Origin: Brachionus plicatilis
Lineage: Eukaryota > Rotifera > Eurotatoria > Ploima > Brachionidae
Assembly: GCA_010279815.1 (NCBI GenBank)
Contig: QEOQ01000508.1
Location: 2,181,649 to 2,236,475, forward strand
Length of the DNA: 54,827 nucleotides
Direction: 5' to 3'
Part shown: positions 47,484 through 54,827 of the stretch, piece after piece
Layout: every line of letters begins with the position of its first letter
How positions within the stretch are numbered: the first letter of the stretch is position 1
Translations under genes and position numbers: made by a program
The notes under the pieces: model-generated
What the model saw: only the letters and a program-made list of their open reading frames with translations
Told to the model about the DNA's origin: nothing
Databases searched by the model: none

Positions 47484-47790
47484 CAGAGTTGTATAAAAGT
47501 CCCAAAAAAAAGCCCATATCCGAACTTTAAAATTTAACAAAAAAAAGTCCAAGTCCAGAATTTTTTTTTAAAATTTGCTAGATCAGGCTTCATATAAAAA
47601 AATTTATATACTCTTGGGTTGTCTAATGCAATAGATTTGCCATATATCAGAATTTTGTTGCAATTTTAGCATAAATATCTTCTTCAGTATTCAAAATTTT
47701 AAAGCCTGGACATGGACTTTTGAATGAAAATTTTAAAAAAAAGTCCGGACTTGGACCTGACTTGAAACTTGTGACTTTTAAGCAACTCTG
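47484..47790. mobile_element. hAT-type MITE, copy 2 (CAGAGTTGTATAAAAGT family), perfect TSD
   Basis: The left end CAGAGTTGTATAAAAGTC is the same as copy 1. The right end is GACTTTTAAGCAACTCTG. Both flanks are CTTAAAAT (47476-47483 and 47791-47798), an exact 8-bp duplication. The 307-nt interior has AAGTCCAAGTCC / GGACTTGGACCTGACTTG inverted blocks, as in copy 1. No coding capacity. Confidence 0.9.
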
Positions 47791-47956
47791 CTTAAAATAA
47801 ATTAATATTTTCTTGCAGCCTATCATTTCGGCTTTGCAATTTAGGACAATATCAAAGTAAACAGTATCATTTTTTTTAGTTATTTTTTATAATAATTACT
47901 TTTATAGCAATTATTTCAACTAATGCTTTGTATTTATTTTTTAAATTTCATACTTT

Positions 47957-48000
47957 AAAGGAGGCAAATAAACCGCCTCCTTTTTGTTTCCCTCGGAAAC
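47957..48000. other. Two adjacent perfect hairpins
   Basis: AAAGGAGGC (47957-47965) pairs with GCCTCCTTT (47975-47983). It is followed after 2 bases by GTTTCC-CTC-GGAAAC (47986-48000). The pair looks like a GC-rich stem plus T-run followed by a second tight stem. The function is unknown; it is not a histone-type stem-loop. Confidence 0.5.
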
Positions 48001-48238
48001 CTATTTTTGATATTTCAAAAGGATAAAATTGTATAAAATATAAAGCAATATAAAGCATTCTACATTTAAACCGAAAAATGAATTCTAGAAAATAAGGTAA
48101 TGAAATACTTTGACGAACCCCAGTGATTGATGAAATAAAATAACGTTGTACTTACTCGTTTCAACATTATGGATCATGAGACTTTTAATAAACTTAACTC
48201 TTAACTGTCTTGAATTTTTTTTTTGAATTGAGCGAAAG

Positions 48239-48508
48239 ATGTGTAGCGGGAGGACTGAGTCATTCTGTTCGATTGATAGTCAATCTGACGGAAAAAAATA
48301 TAGCGGGCTAGGTAATCGAGATTTTTCGAATACCCGACTTCTTTGTGTAATTGCTATCTTACTATTTCTTCTTTCTTTCCTGAACTGTTCAATAGTTGAA
48401 CATTTTTCACCAGCTGCTGTTGTTCTTTTTCAATTGGTCTATTTTAATTTTTTTTTATATTGTATTTCAAATTATTTTACTTTTAATTTATTTGATTTTT
48501 TTTTTTGA
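48239..48508 (+). CDS. Possible small membrane protein or first exon
   Basis: An ATG-initiated frame of up to 89 residues begins with a mixed-composition, hydrophilic segment (MCSGRTESFCSIDSQSDGKK). A hydrophobic segment, LLCVIAILLFLLSFL, follows at about residues 34-48. The DNA of the first 180 bases is less AT-rich than its flanks, as in real exons here. The C-terminal third is Phe-rich low complexity, so the coding part may end earlier at an unrecognised donor. No family is recognised and there are no close gene neighbours. It may be spurious. Confidence 0.3.
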   Translation: MCSGRTESFCSIDSQSDGKKYSGLGNRDFSNTRLLCVIAILLFLLSFLNCSIVEHFSPAAVVLFQLVYFNFFLYCISNYFTFNLFDFFF

Positions 48509-48934
48509 TTTTTTTCTTTTTTATTTACTCTAATCTGAATAAGCTTTATCTTGGCATATAAATAGTATTTTAATTTTTTTGTATGATTACAAATCAATAT
48601 TTTGTCAGTAATTTTTATTAAATAAAATAAATTAAATTAAAATAAATTTTCTTAACTAGTTTGATGATCTTCAGTGGTTAAGCGATACAATGCAAAAATT
48701 TTACCAAAAATTATTTAATATCAAATTTTATAAAATTTTATTGTGTAAAATTTCGTAAAAATGTAGAACCATATCGAGATTTTTGAATTTATTATTGGCA
48801 TTTTTAAATAAAATGAAAAATGTTTTGATCGGGTCAATAGAAGTCATAATTTTAACCCTTTGAAATATTCATCATATTTGAGAGACTCTAAATCGGTTGT
48901 TTCAATAAATTAAAAAAACCACCCGAGAAAAAGT

Positions 48935-49360
48935 AAACGCGTTATAGCGTCAAGTTGAGGTTTATGATCAATTTTTGATGCTCAAAATGATCAAATGAAA
49001 CTAAAACTCTAAAATAAATTTTAATTTTTTAATAGAATATGTGTAGAGATAATTTTTGGTTATTACATACTTTGTTAAATCTAATGGTAGAATCTGCAAA
49101 AGTCTGCAAAAAATTGTCCACTTGAAATAGCATCATTTCGATGGTGTGCACTCTGCATTGTGCATTTTGATATTACAGAGTTTATTCTTTTTTTAACATA
49201 GTATGTTAAATCTAAAAATGTATCTCTGCATTATTTCTATTAAGAAATAGCAGCTTATTTAACAGTTTTAGTTTGATTTGATAATTTTGAGCATCAAAAA
49301 TTGATCATGAACTTCGTGTTTAAACGCATCTGAAAATAAGTTAAAACGCGTTAGTCTATG
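48935..49360. repeat. Foldback element with GATCAATTTTTGATGCTCAA arms
   Basis: The left arm (48935-49011, AAACGCGTTA... ATGATCAATTTTTGATGCTC) is mirrored by the right arm (about 49263-49360, GAGCATCAAAAATTGATCAT ... TTAAACGCATCT and AAAACGCGTTAG). The spacer contains CTGCAAAAGTCTGCAA and CTCTGCATTGTGCA, akin to the motif in the elements at 16162 and 35641. Non-coding. Confidence 0.65.
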
Positions 49361-49544
49361 CGTTTTTTGACAAATTATTCCCATTTATAATTTTATATTT
49401 TTTAATACAAAATATTTATTGTTTCACTTTTCGAATCATTTTTAACTGCATAAAGTGTTCTGTTATTTTTAAAATCATCTTTTAATATAGGTACATACTT
49501 TACTAATATTTACATTAATTAAAAAAATATAACAGAAAATTACA

Positions 49545-49857
49545 TATTATAGGATAAAATTGTGTAATTTTACGTAAAATGATGTAAAAAAGTAATAAGC
49601 TTTAGTGTTTTTTTTCAAAAATTGTTTAAAAAAATTCTAATTTTTTATTAATTTTCCACTTTTTCCTCTAAAATTCATTTTTTTTTTGGCCGTAAGCGTT
49701 TTCGGCTAAACTTACTTAAACTAGTAAAATATAACGTATAATTACGTCAGATTATATTATCTTTCATTTTCTTACATACAAAAAATTATGTAATTTTGTG
49801 TAGGCTTACAATTTCTGACGTAAAATTACGTAAAATAATGTAATTTTACCCATTATA
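49545..49857. repeat. TTACGTAA-rich terminal-inverted-repeat element
   Basis: Left TATAGGATAAAATTGTGTAA with TTTTACGTAAAAT is mirrored on the right by TTACGTAAAATAATG, TAATTTTACCCATTATA. The interior has GGCCGTAAGCG and several ACGTA palindromes. Similar ACGTAAAATTACG stretches occur at 2720-2800, 42190-42300 and in the P4HA first intron. Non-coding; ends approximate. Confidence 0.5.
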
Positions 49858-50479
49858 GAGTTTAACTTTAACTACTGTAAAACTTTGATCAAAATTTTTT
49901 TTCTAATGTTACATTTTTTTGTTTTTGATCACATATGTTTTGATAATGAATTTGTTGGACAGTCGTGTTCAACTAGATTTGGTCTTGAAATCGTCTACCT
50001 AAGTATTTTTTTAACAACAAAAGACAAGACATTTTTTATTTTTCAAAAATAAAAATATAAATTTATCTCAATTTAATTTCATTTATTAGAAAATTTAAAA
50101 ACCAACAATAAATTAGAAGACAATTAATTTTTTTTAAATAATTTTATTGCTTTAATAATTAAAATGAATAGAGATTTCTTTTTGAATTACCCTTGAAATT
50201 TGAAAAAAAAAACAAAAAACAATTAATTATTGATTTAATTAGAATAGAGAAAAAACATTATTTTTGTTTCAACTATTGAGACAAATTTTGCGATTGCTTC
50301 GAATCATAATTTTTGCATTCATAAAATTTGAAATTTGCATTCATTATAAAAAATCCATTTTATTTCTTATAAACGTTTATATTACGCTCTATTCTATAAA
50401 ACACTTTGGTTTGTTCCTTAATCTTATTAAAAGCCACACGCGATACAAAATAGATACTATTTTGTACACTCAAAAACAA

Positions 50480-53400
50480 ATGGAGTCAGACACTCTGGAG
50501 GAAATAATCGAAAAGAGCCAATTAAGCAATGCACCAAGTGACGAGTCGGCCTTTCATGTAGCTAACGGCATAACTTCGGTTAATAAAGCGTCATCAATCA
50601 CCAATAGTGATTTTTATGACATAGATAACGAAAACCTGGAATTTATTCTCAATCAGGAATATGAGTTTAATTCAAACAGTAAAGAGTCCAAAGATTGTGA
50701 TGATATATTTCTAATTGATGACATAGCAGATGACACCACTTCCGAAATTATCCCATTAAACCCTGATCTTTCCAATTTTTACAAATCTGAACCAAATGAA
50801 TCAAATTCCCATTCAAATGCTTCATCAAGCGGAAATCCAACCGAGACCATAAGCGAGATCATCAAAGATTTGATCGAAAAAGTGGATCAAACGTCAGCGG
50901 TGACCCAAGCAAAGCCTAGCCATGGAAACGTATCCCGAAGTATTTTTTTGTAATAAAAAATTTTAATAAATTTAATTTGTATTTTTTTTAGTAACTATTC
51001 AAAAAATAACAAACATTGAGCCAACAACCACCACTCTGCCTAAACTTGATACGGCCAGTACCTATGAATCAATCATAAAAGATTTAAAGTAAAAAAATTT
51101 TAAATTTTTTTTCGATTCATAAAAAAAGTTAAAATTATGTCGCCTACAATAAGGCAAAAAATAATTTGAATCAGTTTAAATTTCTTTTTTTGTATCTAAA
51201 AATTTATTTAGAAAAAAAATAAAAAAATTTTTTTATAAACAAAATTTCAATGTTGAAGCCTAGAATCAGCTTCAATTTAGCAAATAAAAAATCTTTTCAA
51301 TTTTATAATAATTTAAATCAAAATTTTTTTAGATTTCTTTTCTTCAATTTTAATAGTATTTTAAATCAAAACAAAATTTTAAGTTTGAAGCCTAGAATCA
51401 GCTGCAATTTAGAGATAAAAATTTAAATTAATTTTTTTTTTTTATCAGAAAATCACAAAATGACAAGAAATCAATTGAGCTTGTTCCATCATTAGACCCT
51501 GTGAAGCGATCCAAGCCGAATATACTGAAAAAAAATCGCCACTCTTTGCCATCAAACACAAAACTAAAATCGATGCACATATCCGAAATATTAAAGCTTT
51601 ACGGCGGACCGGGTCCAGAGTCTGATGTGAAGCAGGAAAGTGCTCAGAGTGAGCCGAGTCCAATAGAGGCGAGCAAGATCCGCATTCGCCAAAAAGTCAA
51701 CATCGTTCTGGTGAAGAAAACCCATGTAGAGTTGGTGCGCGAATATTTGGACTCCAACAACAATCTAATAAGACAAGAGACACTAGAAGAAAAAAATCTA
51801 AAAGAAGTTGTGGAAAGTGTCAACAAAGAAAAAGTTTTGCCAAACAAATCAGCCATATTGCCAAATATTGATGAACTGTCTAGCTCAAGCTCGCTGAATT
51901 TAAATCAGCTTGGCACCATCAAAAATAAAAAAAAAGAGAGTGCGCAAAAAAGCTACAAACTGGCGCTGTCAAACCGGTACAGAAACCAGTCGCCCGAGAC
52001 GCCCAAACAAGCCAAAAAGCGTCCGGTGCGCGCCAAACACAAATTGAGCCAAAAGCCTGAGTTCAAGTCGCCTCAAAAAGTGCACAACTTCAGCTTTTCG
52101 AACATCAGGTTCAATTTGACGCCTCAAGAGCGCAAAAAAGACTTGCTCGAGCTCAAAAGTGGAATCGAATCAGAAAAAGAGACAAGCTCACCGTCAAAAG
52201 AAAGTCTCGTTGACGAAACTCTTGTAAATAGAAAAATTGGACACTTTTTGGTCGAATTCGGCAACGAAATGCACCAAATGGATGTTAATGATGGTCATGG
52301 CAAAATGAAAGATTGTTATGTACCAATTAACCGATTACCAGAGTCCGATTACGAATACTTCAATGAAAAGTATAAAAATGACCAGAAAAAGCCAAAAAGC
52401 AAATTTAGTATAGGCGATAAAGTGTTTGTTTGTTGTTTGGAAAACAATCTATTTCTACCAGCTGTGGTAACAGACATACAATCAAAGCGCAAATCACAGA
52501 GTTCCTCATTTTTCAACATGTCCTCATCTGATATTTACTATTCATACGGATGTTGTTTGGCCTTCAAAAACGACCAATTCAAGTTAACTGATCAAGTTAT
52601 TTATGAAAACGAAAACTCGATCATAAAACACGATTGGATAAAGCCTCAGGACTCGATTTTAGTCCATAGTTTCAGAGACTCGCGGTACACCAACTCAACG
52701 CTGATCAACCTGACACCCACTGTCAACAAGGAGACTCGGATCAGCGACTTCACTGTCAAACAGTTTCGGTCACGATACAGCAAAGCGTAAGTATTGGACC
52801 AAGCAGGGTTGTTCAAAAGTCTTGAAATTTTTTTCAAAAAATAACATTTGACTTAAATTTGATATCATATTTTTTCGAAAATTTTTTTTTAATTTGAAGC
52901 CAATAAGTTGTAAATCGTCATAAATTCATTAAGAAAAGCAAAGATATTTTATTAAGTGATGCATTTATTAGTAGAAAAATTTATTCGTAGAAATAAACTC
53001 ATCGAATAATATTTTTATAGAAATTATGCAACAAAGTTCTATAGAAAAGGATTTAGATTAAATTTAATTAATTAAAATTGTTTTTTAAGAAAAAATTTAA
53101 AAGTATTTAAGTTTTATTAACTCTTGGAATAATTTTTGTTTTTTGTAAATCTAACAAAAATTTTAAATATTTTTCATGATTTTATATAAAATATGTTTTG
53201 ATGTAGCAAAAATTTGTGATAGATTATCTTTATTTTATACTTTTAAAGAACTCGATGAAATAATTATTAAATGAAAAAAAAATTTCTATGACTTGAACCT
53301 TTTATTGTTACTTGAAAATTTATTTATATGGTTGAAATTTGTAAAATTAATTTTTCATCTAGTTTAATTGAGAAATTACAGTTTTAAGCCTTTTTGTTTT

Positions 53401-54118
53401 TAATTTAAATTATTCACAAATTTAAATACAAAAGCCAATATTTTTAATCAAAAGTCAAATGAGTTTTTTAGCAAAAAAAAATTTAAGTTTTTCTTTTGGT
53501 CTCTGAAAAGACTCTAAAATGATATTTTTTTTACTTTTGCGCAAGTCTGAACAAATACTTTGATTTATCTTTAATTTTGGTTGATATTTAAGAATGCCAT
53601 TTCAGCTGGTAGCCTTTAGCCAGGACGAAGGAGAAAAAATTTTAAAAAGAACTTTAAAAGAAGAGATCAATGCTAATACTGGAAAGAGTCCGTCCAAAAA
53701 ATTTTCCTATGTTAACAAAGTGGTAAATGATGCGTTCACGGAAAGTGATAGTGATGTGTCACCGAAGAAAAGAAAGTCAGATGACGAATATATAAATGAT
53801 GTGGAAGCAAGTGAGGATAATGAGAATTTGATTGATTTCAAGGCGCCCAAAAAGAGAAAAAGTGTGGGTGGCAAGCGTCGACGCTTGAATCCAAAAAATC
53901 CAGTTGTCAAAATGGATAAAAACTTGCGTCGAATTGTTCGTGAAGAGGTTAGCAAACAAGCACTTGGTAAAGGTGAGGTATCATCGAGTGATTCGTTGTC
54001 TAACACTTCGCTGCTTTCGAACAACTCGTTGGATTTGACTGTGTGCCGAGCAGCTAATTTGACTCAGACGGATAAAAGAAAAAAATCCGTAATTGTTGTC
54101 AAAAATAATTTAACTTAG
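50480..54118 (+). CDS. Nuclear protein with basic clusters and possible Tudor-like segment
   Basis: Four exons inferred by phase: 50480-50939, 50992-51088, 51449-52786 and 53593-54118. Phases are 1, 2 and 2; the introns are 52, 360 and 806 nt. The product is 806 aa, and the ATG at 50480 is the first Met codon of its frame. Residues 1-185 are acidic and Ser/Asn-rich. Basic clusters resemble nuclear localisation signals (PKQAKKRPVRAKHK, DFKAPKKRKSVGGKRRRLNP). Residues about 505-610 start FSIGDKVFVCCLENNLFLPA and go on with YYSYGCCLAFKN. That pattern of GD-x-V-x-V followed by a xPAVVTDI strand is reminiscent of Tudor/chromo-barrel folds. I could not name the family, and the domain call is weak. 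The C-terminus is Ser/Asn-rich, ending KNNLT. A chromatin or nuclear role is inference. The first donor is GTATTT, like that of the syntaxin-like gene. Confidence 0.75.
51253..51413 (+). repeat. Direct duplication inside intron 2
   Basis: TTGAAGCCTAGAATCAGCTT (51253) recurs as TTGAAGCCTAGAATCAGCTG (about 51384), each followed by CAATTTAG and A/T sequence. The period is about 131 nt. It explains part of the 360-nt intron and suggests tandem duplication of about 130 nt. Confidence 0.75.
52804..53549. mobile_element. Degenerate hAT-like element filling intron 3
   Basis: Begins CAGGGTTGTTCAAAAGTC and ends ACTTTTGCGCAAGTCTG. These ends match the hAT MITE copies at 40034 and 47484; the right end differs from copy 1 in only three positions. 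It starts 17 bases after the donor and ends 43 bases before the acceptor of the 806-nt intron (52787-53592). The flanking octamers do not match, so the target-site duplication is lost or the boundaries have shifted. The interior is A/T-rich and non-coding. Confidence 0.5.
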
Positions 54119-54708
54119 TTAAATCAACGAGAAGAAAACATGTTATTTCTTTTTTATTCCATTAAGATTAAATGAATTTTATTAAACTTAACTTTTGAAC
54201 TAAATATTTTCTGGATTGCACATTAATTAGCCACATGTTTAGATTTGTTCTTGATTTTTTTTTTTTGATTTGTTAATTTAATTTTTGTGTCACTAATAAA
54301 AATTCATGAATTTAAATTTTTAAATTAAAAAAAATTACTCTGAAAATTTTTTAGTTTAGTGAATAGGAGTCTTATCTATGGTGTGATCAACCGTGATCTT
54401 ATATGAGACCAATATTTATTTAGAATGTAAATTTGTTTTTCAAATGATTTTAGCAGGCGAGCAATCAGAATGTGGTAATTAAAAAAAAATATTTTTTACT
54501 TTTAATTTTTGAGCATGATCATTAAATTTTGAAAAAAATTCTCAAGATAAATTTTTTAACATTTAATCATTATCAAATAAAAATTAATATCGATTTTCTA
54601 AGTTTAAAAACCATTTGGACATCTAATTAAAATATTATTTTTTAACATGAATTAGTTTATTTTCAATAAAGAATTACGAGATATTATTATGAAATAAAGT
54701 TTTTTAGT
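54119..54708. other. 3' flank of the nuclear-protein gene
   Basis: Non-coding. AATAAA occurs at 54295 and could be the polyadenylation signal. No further gene is seen before the window end. Confidence 0.45.
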
Positions 54709-54769
54709 ACCTCAAATTTATTAAAATTTACCTCAAATTTATTAAAATTTACCTCAAATTTAATAAAAG
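54709..54769. repeat. 21-bp tandem repeat, about three units
   Basis: The unit ACCTCAAATTTATTAAAATT(T) is repeated exactly twice (54709-54729, 54730-54750) and a third time partially with one change (54751-54769). Confidence 0.9.
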
Positions 54770-54827
54770 ACTATTTTTTTATTAAAAAAGTAGCAAAATA
54801 TAAAAAAAGTATTCAAATAAAAAAAAA

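Noticed and set aside
50264..50479. Hydrophobic N-terminal extension of the frame before the ATG at 50480
   Set aside because: It has no ATG, only a TTG. Its translation is A/T-driven Ile/Leu/Phe/Lys, and the ATG at 50480 has a good context. It is most likely 5' UTR.
52796..53557. Target-site duplication around the intron-3 element
   Set aside because: The flanking octamers GGACCAAG and AACAAATA do not match, so no duplication is claimed.
54709..54769. Telomere- or satellite-type array
   Set aside because: Only three 21-bp units are present and the unit is not telomere-like, so it is a simple local tandem repeat.

Overview
The window is eukaryotic and almost certainly metazoan. It is very AT-rich, with long homopolymer A/T runs. 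It carries intron-containing genes for animal proteins: collagen prolyl 4-hydroxylase alpha, a protocadherin, TOM40 and a syntaxin-like SNARE. Several introns are tiny (44, 49, 52 nt) and have GT-AG borders, while others reach 0.7-2.3 kb. Low GC plus very short introns in a small-genome protostome would fit, for example, a monogonont rotifer. That placement is inference only; nothing in the window proves the taxon.

Layout. 1-5.2 kb: transposon debris. It holds a Tigger/pogo-like terminus (1436), an inverted-repeat-bounded element carrying an exon-like ORF (1766-2824), and a second foldback whose arms share a perfect 40-nt inverted match (3323-4032). 5.2-6.6 kb: a minus-strand Ser/Thr-rich protein that I do not recognise. 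10.2-10.8 kb: a long foldback repeat. 11.9-15.3 kb (+): a complete three-exon prolyl 4-hydroxylase alpha subunit (537 aa) with all catalytic residues. 16.2-16.5 kb: a foldback element. 18.2-18.7 kb (-): a small two-exon coiled-coil-like protein (132 aa). 21.6-25.6 kb (-): a two-exon protocadherin (1097 aa). 25.6-37.6 kb: a 12-kb gene-free region upstream of the protocadherin, with several less AT-rich non-coding islands and nested inverted-repeat elements. 37.6-38.5 kb (+): intronless TOMM40. 39.8-40.5 kb: a reverse-transcriptase fragment next to a hAT-type MITE. 40.8-43.9 kb (-): a divergent syntaxin-7/12-like gene that I assembled from three exons (256 aa). 43.5-48.0 kb: a MITE hairpin, a decayed coding region, and two further hAT-type MITEs with perfect 8-bp target-site duplications. 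50.5-54.1 kb (+): a four-exon nuclear protein (806 aa) with a possible Tudor-like segment; its third intron is almost entirely a hAT-like element.

The genes are unrelated housekeeping or cell-surface genes on both strands, with no operon logic. The clearest novelty is the density and variety of short foldback elements, and their relation to introns. At least three copies belong to one hAT MITE family with CAGAGTTGTATAAAAGT-type ends, and one of these fills an intron. Two copies belong to a second family marked by CTGCAAAAACTCTGCAA. Several further elements are rich in TTACGTAA. No tRNA, rRNA or CRISPR was seen. Coordinates of splice sites come from reading frame, phase and GT/AG signals, not from transcripts.
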